The position numbers and the translations under genes were made by a program. Under the pieces are notes generated by a model, which saw nothing but the letters and a program-made list of their open reading frames with translations, ran no database searches and was not told the DNA's origin. DNA of 64,000 nt from contig NC_134462.1 in assembly GCF_047948215.1 (NCBI RefSeq), positions 114,961,937 to 115,025,936 on the forward strand, in the 5' to 3' direction. This document shows positions 1-10,400 of this stretch, piece by piece; position 1 is the first letter of the stretch, and each line of letters starts with the position of its first letter. The stretch is from Lycorma delicatula. Taxonomy: Eukaryota > Arthropoda > Insecta > Hemiptera > Fulgoridae.

Positions 1-240
1 ACTGAAGGCAAAACGATGACTAAACAAAATGTTCTATGAACTATACAAGTACCTTACTTTAAAACAACGTAAAAAAAGAAATCTTCAAATCAGAATCGTA
101 CGGAGTTTTACTATCGCTGAATTATAGTTACTATTTAAAAAAAAAAAACTAACAAAACGTACTTTCTGCTCTTTCATAAAAAAAAATATATAAGTTTATT
201 ATTATTAATTTATTTTCTTTTTTAATAATTATAGGCAACA
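1..240. other. AT-rich sequence, nothing recognised
   Basis: Runs of A and T with no coding frame of note and no repeat family that I can match elsewhere in the window. Confidence 0.5.
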
Positions 241-360
241 CCTAATAACACTTGCTGATCCAATTTTGTAGCGTCTAAAAAATGCCAAGCCTAAGGGATT
301 CAAACCCAGGATGTTCCGGATGAAAGTTGAGAACTTACAGTGTGAGCTATAGTTGTAAAA
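241..360 (-). repeat. SINE A (tRNA-derived), degraded copy
   Basis: Read on the minus strand this matches the head of the tRNA-like SINE that is clearest at 22599-22757. The segment 'aaaatgccaagcctaa' and the B-box-like 'ggattcaaaccc' occupy the same relative positions as in the better copy. The A box region is decayed and I cannot see a target-site duplication. It is a Pol III-type retroposon remnant, not a functional tRNA gene. Confidence 0.6.
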
Positions 361-847
361 AAAATGTGAGAATTTCGTTGAAAAAATATAAACAAAGTAT
401 TATCACTTCACATATAAGTAAAACTAATTTTTCACAATTGGTACAAATAAACTAAGGTCGTCCGCGAGATTCGCAGGAGAAGTTATAGTTTGCCTTACTT
501 TTAATAATATTCTAATAGTAAAAAATAAATATGAACCTAAGCGGGTTTAAACAGATCATATTATTGCGTAATATAAAAATACTCTTGCCTTTATTAGGTT
601 AATCATTATTAACAAAAAAAGGTTATAGCTGGAAGCAATTAAAATTAAAATATTGAACTAAAAGAGATTGAACAAATATATCTAAAAATAAGAAGAAATT
701 ACATTTTATAATTAATTCATCTCAGTATTAAAAAAATAAAGTAAATAAAAGCGTTGAATTGCATTATATGAATCCAATTAATGTAAAATATAAAAGTATC
801 CTTTATTTTGAACATAAAAATGTTTCTAATATAAAATTTTAAAAAAA
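361..847. other. AT-rich spacer, nothing recognised
   Basis: No coding frame, repeat family or clear hairpin seen. Confidence 0.45.
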
Positions 848-1552
848 ACTGTTGTGGACACCACATGACTTCCTTGTACGCTTATTAAATTACATAAACT
901 TTTTAAAAAAATGAAAAGTACATAAAATTTTATTTTAATAATAACTTCTGTTGTATATATATTTTTATAGTTAATATTGAAGTATTATTTATTGAAAAAA
1001 TATTTTACAATCAGAGGTTAATAATTATTAATAAATCAATATATATAAATTTAAAAAAAAATAAAAAAAAAAGGAAATCAAGTCTGATTCGAACTGTAAG
1101 ATCCAAATATTTCATTAATTAAAGTTTTATTTGGCTATAACTCTGGAACCAATGAAAACAAGTACTACTTTACGATATATCGTTGAAAAGCTCTCGATGA
1201 GGGCATATTATTACTGCAGTTAAGAAAAAGTACAAAATCCAAATTTTTTAGATTTTGTCCTTTTTTGGACAATTTTGGTTCAGTTGATTATAATCAAAAG
1301 GGAGATGCACAACTAGATGTTACAACAGTCCTAAATCCAAAATTTCAACATCCTATGGCTAACCGTTTTTGAGTATGGTTAGCCATACATACGTACGGAC
1401 GTACTTATGTACGTACGTCCGTACGTACAGACGTCTCGCCGAAACTAGAGAAAATGGTTTCAGGGATGGTCAAAATAGGTATCGCCATTGAAATCTGAAA
1501 ACTGAAATTTTTCGTGATCACAATACTTCCTTTACTTCGTACAAAGAAATAA
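848..1552 (-). repeat. TIR repeat family, copy 1 (about 700 bp, inverted)
   Basis: Full-length copy in minus orientation of a family found eight times or more in this window. At the left edge is the family's 3' end (palindromic 'gtggacaccac' followed by 'acttccttgtacg'); at the right edge is its 5' end ('acttcgtacaaagaaa'). The internal landmarks are in order: the ACGT-rich stretch at about 1390-1432, 'aaatttcaacatcct', the 'tctggaaccaatgaaaa' block and the T-stem-like 'gattcgaact'. There is no coding capacity, so this is a non-autonomous element. Copies end in the 13-bp inverted pair ACTTCCTTGTACG/CGTACAAGGAAGT, which suggests a DNA-transposon derivative, but the superfamily is unknown. Confidence 0.85.
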
Positions 1553-1689
1553 AAAAAGAAGATTGTTAACTACAGTAAACAGTATAAAACGGTAGATTCT
1601 TTTCAATTGCAACTTGCAAAAAGAAATCGCGAGTGGAGAAAGAAATGTGGCAAACGAAAGAGTTATCCGTTTAAAGTTACTGTAGGATA

Positions 1690-2595
1690 ACAACATTATT
1701 ACTGACCGTACATTATTACTGACCGTCTCGCATTGCAAATGATTTGTGTTGTAGATGATCCCAAAACAGCAACTGAACAAGTAAATATTTTAGAAGAAAC
1801 AGCACAAAGAACAGAACAAAATATCTTACAATATTAAAATCTACGATAGATATCAAGAAAGCCCACTTTTTAAAAATAACAGGTATTGAAAAAAGTAATG
1901 TGTTTAAAAACTTCGAAGAAACGACAGAATAGAATTATTAAGAAAAAATATCCTGACAGATCGAGGGAACAAAGCCGAATTGAGCTATCGTCTTAACAAA
2001 CAAATTTAAAACAAATAATTTATCTTTAGAAATCAAAATTAACGGTTTTTGTATACGATGATTCATTCAAAAACTTTGTAGCTACAAAATGTTGACAATT
2101 TAAAAACAAAATACAAAAGTAAAGAAAATAAATTTTTAAAGAGAATATTCGGTCCATCAAAGGACGGCACACTTCATGTATGTAAACTCCGATTCCTATA
2201 AAATTCTATAACAAAAATATAAAAAAATAACTGAAATAATGCACGAGTGAAAATTATTTTGCACAAGCTACATTTTAAGGATGAGTGATAATAGAACTCC
2301 CAAGAATATCGTTGTACAGTATTTTATTCAGGAAGAAATACGAAAAACGTTTTAATACAGTTAAAAAAGCCTTAAAAAGCAGTTATACGTATTTCGGGCT
2401 TAAAAATTGGGAATTAGTTAAGAAAAAATTATGAAAACAGTGTTTTCTACGAAAAAGTAGAATAGTAACAGAAGATTCAGGAAAAAGATCAGCGAGAAAT
2501 TTAAACAGTAGTCACAAGAACGGAGAGAGAGAACGCTAAGAAACGCATTATACATGGTCCACATTTGGTCGAAAAGGAAAAAAAATAAAATGAAT
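1690..2595 (+). pseudogene. Degraded LINE, reverse transcriptase palm to C-terminal tail
   Basis: Several frames must be joined to follow this remnant. Around 1726-1750 a decayed RT catalytic box reads as IANDL where FADDL is expected. It is followed by DDPKTATEQVNILEETAQR, typical of the segment after the catalytic box. About 2140 there is RIFGPSKDGT, and about 2280 RMSDNRTPKNIVVQYF; both resemble the C-terminal tail of insect LINEs with 'IFGP' and 'RM..NR..K' motifs. Stops and frameshifts are frequent, so the element is dead. It may belong to the same broad family as the minus-strand remnants at 17440-18240 and 36690-37760. Identification is by motif reading only. Confidence 0.5.
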
Positions 2596-2611
2596 TGAAT
2601 AGTGAATAGCC

Positions 2612-2640
2612 TATTATTCTGCCACTACGGCAGAATAATA
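2612..2640. repeat. Perfect hairpin, 12-bp arms
   Basis: Left arm TATTATTCTGCC, 5-nt loop ACTAC, and a perfectly complementary right arm. It is unrelated to the LINE remnant just upstream. One of a set of short-loop hairpins scattered through the window. Confidence 0.85.
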
Positions 2641-3254
2641 TAAAAAGAAGATTCCGTAACTTCACTAATTACCTTTTCCAAAAACTAGTTTGAATTACAA
2701 TTATATGCATACAAAACTATAAAATTGAATACCAGTATTTTTACATATATACAAACAATATTTAACCCTTCTTAAATAATAATTAAATTCATCCGTTAAA
2801 AAATAAAGACTACAGTTTAAAGTAAACAAAATAGAAAAGATAATAGATATTAATATGACACCGTTGCAATTCAGTAAGATATTCGTTTTTATAATAAACT
2901 AGCCGAGCTTTGCCCGGGTTTTCCTTCACCGCTTTCTCAAACATTGCTATAATTCATAAAAATTTTTTTTTTTTTTAAATTACGCTGAAGGTGATGCACG
3001 TCATAATAACCTCACTTAGGGTAGTCGATCACATTAAAATAGCAAATTAAAATGCTTTCAAGATTAAAAAAATCAGGTAACACATGATAACAACATAACT
3101 CTCTCATTCTCTCTCTCTCTCATAAAAAGTTCATTGTATGAGTTGGCAATTTATCACAACAAAAAGTAACAGAATACATTCTAGCCTTGAAAAAAATTTT
3201 ACCCCCAAAAAGTAAATTATTTCATATTTTAATTACGATTAACTTAATAAAAAT
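2641..3254. other. AT-rich spacer with a short interspersed-repeat fragment
   Basis: Mostly featureless. At 2899-2925 'actagccgagctttgcccgg' resembles the end of a repeat type common in insect genomes, in which GC-rich words of the 'agc.aagc..ccggg' form lie at a terminus; a related end occurs near 48318-48347. A short CT run is at 3103-3121. No gene is seen. Confidence 0.4.
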
Positions 3255-4045
3255 ACTGCAACAAGACCGGTATAACAGATCTGAGGAGTAACGGTGGATT
3301 CCTGCCAATTAAAAAGAAAGTAGCAGAAAATGTAATAATGGGAGGAATCCAGAAAGGGACTAAAAGAAACCCTTTTAGTAAAGCTTACAGGTCCGTTTAA
3401 CAATCGTCCTTTGTAATACTGCCTGCTGACACAGCTAAACAGATGTTGTTCCGTGAGAAGCGTTACCTGACAAGAGTAGGAATTTCATTGAAAAATGTAA
3501 GGGCTGATGATCATTCTCCCGTTCGAGTTTGGTCCGGCCCGGCAGGTAAAGATGATAGGAGTATAAATACTCCGGGGAAGACCATTTGACAGTCTGCAAG
3601 TCAAGTCTGCAAGAGAGTTCTGCTAGAGAGAATCCTGCGAGGGGTTATTATGTGATTCAGTGAAGGAGTGAAGTTTTACTGCGTACACAATCGACGCGAT
3701 TAAGGTGATGTCACAAATAATTCCAGTGTGGACAGTATATGAATACTAGAAATGGTTCGGTGATTTACTGTTAGACTATAACTGAAAAAGATAACGTATT
3801 TAAATTTCATTCAAAAACTGTTATTTGTGAACAGCAAAGGTATTTACAGTGAAAGAACTTTATACTTGTCTTACCTACTGTACTATTGATGTTAATACAA
3901 GACCACTGATTATAAGTGTTACGATTATGGGTCTTACTCAATGTCTTTTATCAATGGGACTGAATTCTCGTTTTCAATACTTAACTACATGTGAATAAAT
4001 CCTGACGATTACTTCAAATTCTGTTTTGTATGTAGTCAATGATTT
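3255..4045 (+). repeat. Possible solo LTR or promoter-bearing repeat
   Basis: This block is richer in GC than its surroundings and has the order of parts expected of a retroviral-type LTR: a GC-richer upstream portion, a TATA box inside a short palindrome (GGAGTATAAATACTCC, 3557-3572), then a duplicated 'gtctgcaag' (about 3593-3613), and a polyadenylation-type AATAAA near 3993. No gag or pol frame follows. I could not fix the two ends or see a short target duplication. A host promoter or another repeat class is possible. Confidence 0.35.
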
Positions 4046-4087
4046 TATTATTACTGACATTTATTATTATTATTATTGACATTTATT
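4046..4087. repeat. ATT microsatellite
   Basis: Short, imperfect TTATTA run that forms the insertion target of the adjacent R1-type LINE. Confidence 0.8.
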
Positions 4088-4100
4088 ATTATTATTGTTG

Positions 4101-4929
4101 ATTTTTTTTTTCTTTCCGTAGCGGAGGAAAAAGCTCTGCCAGCCACCGTCAGGCCCGTACTGACGCAGTGCGGGGCTCTCACCCGCTAAAAAACCTCCCC
4201 TTCTACCATGCAGGGGCCGGATCTAAGCCATATGGTATGTACAGCCCCTGCATGATCACCCAGGCACTCCACTATCCGAATCCATGTGACCGGAAGGCGT
4301 CCCCAGGGGGCGATCGACGAGCGACGACTCCGAGGAGCCCCCGCCGCCCACCCCCAGAAGCTGGCCTCCCTTGATCACTCATCATCGAACTCCAAGCCTC
4401 CATAAATTCGAATCAACTCATCCTGCCGTCGCCTCTCTTCATTGGCCTTCTCTCGTATCATTGATGCGATCGTAGTCGAGACACACTCCCACTCGTTGCC
4501 ATTGCTGAGAATCACCTCGATTATATTGTTGGCCCCCTTCACACCCTGACCCTCGAGCACTACGCGGAAGTTGCGCCATCTAGGACATAAAAATATACAT
4601 GCTTTGCTGTATCCAGTCCGCCGCAATCGTGACAGCGACTTGTAAGGCATCTGCCCATCCTGTACAGGTAATCTCGAAAACATCCATGTCCAGACAGGAA
4701 CTGGGTGAATTCGTAGCTTGTATTACCATGCTTCCGCTCCACCCAGTTCCTGACGTCACGTATGAGCCCATAGGTCCACCTTCCTTTGTCTGAATCTCGC
4801 CATCTGTCACACCAAGCCATGTAGAGACCGTCAATTGCCTCCTTTCTGTCACCTCCATTCACTATTGCAGCTCTAATTTGCGCTTGTAAGTCTATGGGCA
4901 GTACTCCAGCTATAACCGAAGCCGCCTGG
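4101..4929 (-). mobile_element. R1-type non-LTR retrotransposon, 5'-truncated, minus strand
   Basis: Insertion flanked by a 13-bp direct repeat, ATTATTATTGTTG, at 4088-4100 and 4930-4942. Read on the minus strand it starts inside the C-terminal part of ORF2, passes through a GC-rich 3' UTR (about 4370-4120), and ends in an A tail, seen here as the T run after 4100. Truncation at the 5' end plus a tail plus a target duplication is the signature of target-primed reverse transcription. The target is an ATT microsatellite rather than the 28S rDNA site used by canonical R1. Only the terminal part of ORF2 is present, so it cannot move itself. Confidence 0.85.
4375..4929 (-). pseudogene. R1-type ORF2, C-terminal fragment
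   Basis: The upstream part reads QAASVIAG, DRWRDSDKGRW, LIRDVRNWVERKHG, then YEFTQFLSGHGCFRDYLYRM and a zinc-finger-like C..C....A.H..F. This is the pattern seen C-terminal to the RT in R1-clade elements. A frameshift near 4590-4600 moves the frame; the second part continues CPRWRNFRV, EVILSNGNEWECVS, EKANEERRRQDE and ends at a stop at about 4375. Long frames on the plus strand in this interval are antisense shadows. Confidence 0.85.
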
Positions 4930-4942
4930 ATTATTATTGTTG

Positions 4943-5584
4943 TTGTGGCTGTGATCGCTATTGTTATTATTTGTTTATTATTCTTATTGTCATTGTTATT
5001 ATTCATTTATCCTTTTTTAATTATGTTTCTAAAACTAAAAAATTGTAATTATATAAGCATTTTCAATTGTCAATTTCTCAATATCCTGATTAAGCCTCGA
5101 ACACGCGAAAATATTTTATTTGAATGTATTTTATGCATAATATGGAGACCCAGATTTTTTATTAATTCTAAAATACTCCTCTCAAATTTTATTGGCCAGA
5201 GAATTTTATGGTTTCAAAATGTAGGAATAAACGATTTAGGTTGTTCTTAGTATGTATATAAAAAATAAAATCAATCGATTTAGCAGTTTCCGACTTTGAA
5301 TTTATTCTTTTTTTGAGGCCACGGGGAACATTTTTGAAATTTTGAATAGCCTAAAAACCAGTTGAGATCAAAATAGAACCAACTCGCGAATTTTCATCAA
5401 ATTCGGTTGGTTGGTTCAAATGTGATACCCTAACAGAAAGATTTTTATTCTTACAGATATAGACAGATGAATTTTCAAATAATAAATAAATCCGACAGCT
5501 CACTAAAAACGTAATGTTTATTTATTCCAGTAACAATAAGCTGGAGTAAAATGACCAATAAGAGTTTCTAGATGTTAGATGAAT
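4943..5584. other. AT-rich spacer, nothing recognised
   Basis: An open frame runs through 4943-5250 on the plus strand but it starts in a simple repeat, is Leu/Ile-rich by base composition, and has no domain I recognise. Confidence 0.4.
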
Positions 5585-5685
5585 TTTATGGAGTGTAAAA
5601 AATGCCAAGCCTAATCAGGATTCGAGCCCAGAATCTTAGAGATAAAAAGCAAGAGAACCAACGATTCCACTTTTGAGGTTAGTGA
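5585..5685 (-). repeat. SINE A, degraded head
   Basis: Contains 'aaaaaatgccaagcctaa' and the inverted B box 'ggattcgagccc', in the arrangement of the SINE A head on the minus strand. The 3' part of the SINE is missing or decayed. Confidence 0.6.
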
Positions 5686-5847
5686 AAATATGAAGTTAAT
5701 TTATTAGATTAGATTTAATAATCTTGCTTCATTTACTTTTGGAATTACAAATGTTTTAATTATAAATTCATCCTGTCGGTGAGTAAACCAAAATCGGTTT
5801 TGGCTTTTTGGATAAGTTCAAGATGTCGTTTCTTCTTTTAACACTTT

Positions 5848-5882
5848 AATAATAATAATAACAATAATATAATAATAATAAT

Positions 5883-5972
<90 letters not shown>
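5848..5972. repeat. TAA/TTA trinucleotide microsatellite
   Basis: About 40 nearly uninterrupted AAT units. The poly-leucine frame on the minus strand here is an artefact of the repeat. Confidence 0.97.
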
Positions 5973-6077
5973 TACTGGTGGAATGGCATGAATCTTTTGA
6001 GACTTCTACCACTGCAGGTGTTTGTTGGATGAGATGCTATGCATATGTAACATGTTTTATAATGCGCAATCTTTTAT

Positions 6078-6112
6078 CATAAAAAGGGATGGTGCGTGGA
6101 TTTGTTTGTTGT
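6078..6112 (+). repeat. Short segment repeated at 61303-61337
   Basis: 'ggatggtgcgtgg' followed by 'tttgttt' after a 'cataaaaa' lead is found again at 61303-61337. The family to which the fragment belongs is unknown. Confidence 0.6.
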
Positions 6113-6394
6113 TTATACAACACAAAAATATTTTCATAGAAATAAAAATTTTATTTTGTCACGAAAGCATATTTTTCTACGTTTTTTTTTTTTAATAAAT
6201 TAAAAATTTATTTTAGGCATATGCTTATTAAAACGTTACAAAGGTCATAGTCAAAATGAAATAAGGAATAATTAACAATATTTAGGTTAATTTAAATAAA
6301 AATATATGTCAGTAACCGAATAGATGTGACATTCATAAACAAAAATATTTATTTTTAATTATAACCGTTTTATTTTGCAATCTCTGATTCAGAT

Positions 6395-6625
6395 GGAAAC
6401 TGTGTATTGTTGAGAGTTAGAGTTAATACGGATTGTCTACATCGGAGGGGCTTTAGCCAGTCAATGGAAATTCAATTTCCTTGTTAAAGTTGACTGTCGT
6501 GTGTGGTCCCCTACTTCATTTATATCCAGGACTTGCCCACGGCTGTTGCTGACACCGGAGAAATCCTATGCCGGCACGGGAAATAGAACAACTCTTAGTT
6601 ACTAACCCTCGGGATAAATGATGAC
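6395..6625. other. Unexplained GC-richer segment
   Basis: Balanced base composition in otherwise AT-rich DNA, including 'ggtcccctacttc', 'caccggagaaatcc' and 'gccggcacggg'. No frame or motif that I recognise. It could be a decayed retroelement or LTR. Confidence 0.3.
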
Positions 6626-7285
6626 TTGATGACAAAAACAATTACAAATCGTCACTTTTGACGATCGGCTTTCTTGGTTATATCAGCTTTCTTTTTTCAT
6701 TCCTTCTTTCTGATGCATTTGTACTTTTGTACATCATTTTACGTTATAAAAAGAAAACAAAAGGATTTATCAGGTTTTATTTAAAATAGTAATACTTAAT
6801 TACTTGACATCAGTTCAAAATAGAAATAGTAAATGATAATATTGTTAATTTTTATTTTATTTACTTTTTATTTTATTTTTTTTTGGTTGGCATCAATTTT
6901 GGTTTAAACACACTGAAAATTAAAATATGTGTAATAAGTACCAGAATTAAATTTGACTTGCAACTTCGATTTTCGTGTCGAATAATGTTTTAACAAGGTA
7001 CCATCCGCTAGAATTCTATAAATTAAAACAATATTTAAAAATGCCTCCAACTTCGGTTAGTGAGGACTTCGCTTTCGCTGGACAATTACTTAGAAGAAAA
7101 ATAATTAATAAGCTCTTAGTTTCAATAACTTTTTAGACTCGGTTCCGCATACTTTAGACTAATTTAATTACGTTTTCTTCCTTATAGAATCCCATTGCTC
7201 GCTGATTTTCTTATAAAAAATGTTGATAGATTTGTTATCTCTAAATTAGCTTTTTTTTTTTTTTTAAATGAGACCACAAATACTC
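6626..7285. other. AT-rich spacer, nothing recognised
   Basis: No coding frame or repeat family seen. Confidence 0.4.
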
Positions 7286-7287
7286 TA

Positions 7288-7345
7288 TGGTAGAGATTCT
7301 CAAACGTTTTAGCCCCACCACCCCAAAAATGTAAAATATACCTGT
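7288..7345 (+). repeat. hAT-like transposon end (candidate)
   Basis: 'gattctcaaacgttttagcc' followed by 'ccaccacccc' resembles the terminal 'gttctcaaac.ttttgg.c' plus C-rich segment common at the ends of hAT elements and their MITEs. No partner terminus or 8-bp duplication was found, so this is a candidate only. Confidence 0.35.
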
Positions 7346-7439
7346 TCGACCGCACACTAAGAAACTGAAACGTCAGTTGTTATCATTTTCACTGAAACGA
7401 CGCTTTTAAAAATTTAAATAAAGGCATCGTATGCGCGCT

Positions 7440-7665
7440 TCGCATTCGTAATTTATTTTTTTCCTCTTCGCTCGGCCCAAGCAGAGTGTTCCTTGACTCT
7501 AACGAGCCTCCCCACCCGCCTGCTCTATATCAGGTATGGTAGTCGGCTCGCCGGTTCGGATCTTTAGAGATTTCTTCTTTTGCCATGCTTCTAACAAAGA
7601 GGAGTAGTCCGGGCCCGACTAAGCCTTTCCCGAGGCCCTCCCTGGCGGCCGAAACTCGGTCTTTT
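7440..7665. other. GC-rich island of unknown nature
   Basis: Contains 'gcctccccacccgcctgc', 'cggctcgccggttcgg' and 'ccgaggccctccctggcggc', sharply different from the flanks. It does not look like rRNA or tRNA. It could be a LINE UTR or the inside of the hAT-like element beginning at 7288. Confidence 0.4.
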
Positions 7666-7669
7666 CGAT

Positions 7670-8468
7670 TTTTTTAAAAAATTCCTATCCCTTTATTTGT
7701 TTTTTCTATTCATCTCCTGATTTTCCATCGTATTTTCTGCATTCCCCTAGGCTTACTTTATAGTGATGAGAGCACGACGAGTTCAAACGGGATATTCTGG
7801 AAACGTTGTATAATCTCAGGGTTACTTTTGCTCGTCATACCCGTTAGGTTACATCATACGTCAAAATCGGTTTAGAATCACTTTTTATATTAAAAGTTTG
7901 TTGAACAGAGATAAGTGTGAATTCCTGCCTAACAACCAGTAAAACTTCTTATACCTCTTGTTTAACTCTTTAATTTTACTCTCACGGGATGTAATTAGTT
8001 TAACTCTTTTAGAATATTTTTTTTTATACATTTCCAAAACGGATTACTCAAAATCACGGAATTAAAAAAAATATATTCGCCTATCTAAATTCTACTTCTG
8101 TTAAATGTTGGCCTCAATTCAACAAATGTAGGGACATTTGTCGGATTTAACGTTGTAACAAATTGAATTATCTACAATTACCAACAATATATAATTAACA
8201 ATTTAATTATAATTGAATTTAACATTGTATTGGTAGCGGCCTATACAATGTGAAATTTAGTATTGCAAACCAACTTACTCAATAAGCAACAGATTAGGTC
8301 AAAGTATTTATATGCATAAGATCTTAACATTATTAATTTTATTATCTTACAGGCCAAGCAGGTGACGTTTATATTTTATTAGCTTTTATCTAATATCATT
8401 AGGCAGATTTTATATTAAAGCGCATAATCTTACTTCGTTATAAGGAAAGCATACGTGGGATATTAATT
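7670..8468. other. AT-rich spacer, nothing recognised
   Basis: No gene or repeat family identified. Confidence 0.4.
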
Positions 8469-9136
8469 TTTACTTCTTTGTACGAAGAAAAGGAAGAATT
8501 GTGATCGCGAAAAATTTCTGTTTTCAGATTTCAACAGAAATATCCATTTTGACCATCCCTGAATCCATTTTGACTAGTTTCGGCGTGACGTCTGTACGTA
8601 CCTATGTATGTATATCGCAATAATTCAAAATCGATTAGCCGTAGGATGTTGAAATTTTGGATTTAGGACTTTTGGATTTAAATCCAAAAAATCGGGATTT
8701 TGGACATTTTTCTTATCTGCAGTAGCCCTCATTGAGATATTTTCAACGATATATCATAACTGGTATTTATTTTTATTGGTTCCAGAATTATAGCCAAATA
8801 AACTTTTAATTAATGAAATATTTGGATCTTATAAGGGGAAGACACATCGGTTCAAATGAGAATTAATCTCCTTTTTTCAATTTAAAATATGTTGATTTAT
8901 TAATAATTATTAACCACTGATTTTAAAAAAAAATTACAATAGATAATAATTGAATAATAGCAATAAAATAAAATATGAAAAAACTCAGAAATTAAGAAAT
9001 AAAATTTTATGTACTTATACAAATGTGTATACGTATGTAATTTAAGAGCCGCAAAGGAAATCATGTAATTCCACAACAGATTTGGTGATAAATCTGATTA
9101 TTTAATATTAATTGAAGATTACAAATTAAATAAAAT

Positions 9137-10400
9137 GTGAAGATAAATGTGAAGAATACAAAACAATTGGCTTAACTATCTACGCATCAAAAATCTTAAC
9201 TAGAATTCTGTACAGAAGAATTGAGAGGAGACTGGAAGAAGTGTTAGGAGAAGACTAATTTGGTTTCAGGAAACGTATAGGGAAAGGGAAGCAATTTTAG
9301 GCCTCAGATTAATATTAGAAGGAAGATTAAAGGAAAACAAACCAACATACTTGGCATTTATAAACCTAGAAAAGGCATTCGATAACGTAGACTGGAATAA
9401 AATGTTCAGCAATTAAAAAAAATTAAAGTTCAAGTATAGAGATAGAAGACTGATTTCTAACATTTACAGGAACCAAACAGCAACAGTAATATAACTGAAG
9501 AACATAAGAAAGAAGCCGTAATAAGAAAGGGAGTCCGACAAGGATGTTCTCTATCCCCATTATTTTTTTTAATTTTTTAATCTTTATGTAGAATTAGCAG
9601 TTAATGATGTTAAAGAACAATTTACATCCGGAGTAACAGTTCAAGGTGAAAAAATAAAGATGCTACGATTTTCTGATGATGTAGTAATTCTAGCTGAAAG
9701 TAAAAAGGATTTAGAAGAAACAATGGACGGCATGGATTATGTCCTACCCAAAACATACCGTATGAAAATAAACAAGAACAAAACAAAAGTAATGAAATGT
9801 AGTAGAAATAATGAAGATGGACCACTGAATGTGAAAATAGGAAGAGAAAAATTATGGAGGTAGAAGAATTTTGTTAATTGGGAAGTAGAATTACTAAAGA
9901 TGGACGAAGAAAGAGCGATGTAAAATGCCGAATAGCACAGGCGATCGAGCTTTCAGTCAGAGATATAATTTGTTTACATCAAAAATTAATTTAAATGTCA
10001 GGAAAAGATTTTTGAAAGTATATGTTTGGAGCATAGCTCCAAATATAGAAGTGAAACTTGGAGGATCGGAATACCTGAGAAGAAAAGATTAGAAGCTTTT
10101 GAAATGTGGTGGATAAAGTGACAAATGAAGAGGTATTGCAGTAAATCGATGAAGAAAAAAGCATTTAGAAAAATATAGTTAAAAGAAGAGACAGACTTAT
10201 AGGCCACATATTAAGGCATCCTGGAATAGTATCCTGGTCAGGTAGAAGGAAAAAATTGTGCAAGCAGGCAACATTTGGAATATGTAAAACAAATTAGGGA
10301 TGTAGGATGTAGGGGGTATACCGAAATGAAACTAATAGCACTAGATAGGGAATCTTGGAGAACTGCATCAAACCATTCAAACAACTGAAGAATAAAAAAA
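9137..10400 (+). mobile_element. RTE/BovB-like LINE, 5'-truncated, nested in TIR repeat copy 2
   Basis: Flanked by the 10-bp direct repeat TAAATAAAAT at 9127-9136 and 10401-10410. The uninterrupted sister sequence at about 36215-36250 shows the empty site. The insert begins within the RT fingers (DKCEEYKTIGL) and ends a few bases after the C-terminal stop region ('caactgaagaata'). The short A-rich 3' end and gene order fit the RTE group. It lacks the endonuclease and the N-terminal RT. Confidence 0.85.
9141..10390 (+). pseudogene. RTE/BovB-like reverse transcriptase fragment
   Basis: Joining frames gives, in order: SKILTRILYRRIERRLEE, GFRK, FINLEKAFDNVDW (RT motif with catalytic Asp), VRQGCSLSPL, and MLRFSDDVVILAES, where the catalytic FADD box has become FSDD. 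Next come YRMKINKNKTKVMK, then the tail with WSIA, ETW, EAFEMWW, KRRDRLIGHILRHPG and LDRESW. The tail resembles the end of BovB-type proteins (AFE.W...GH..R...DRE.WRA). Stops and frameshifts occur at about 9260, 9420 and 9860 and in the tail. The longest open stretch is about 67 codons, so it is dead. Confidence 0.8.

Noticed and set aside
4560..5006. Asn-rich N-terminus of the minus-strand frame at 5006-4930
   Set aside because: It is the ATT microsatellite flank beyond the target duplication and not part of the LINE protein.
5818..6012. Poly-leucine membrane protein
   Set aside because: It is the translation of a TAA/TTA microsatellite.
7440..7665. Ribosomal RNA fragment
   Set aside because: GC-rich, but no stretch matches rRNA sequence that I know; kept only as an unexplained island.
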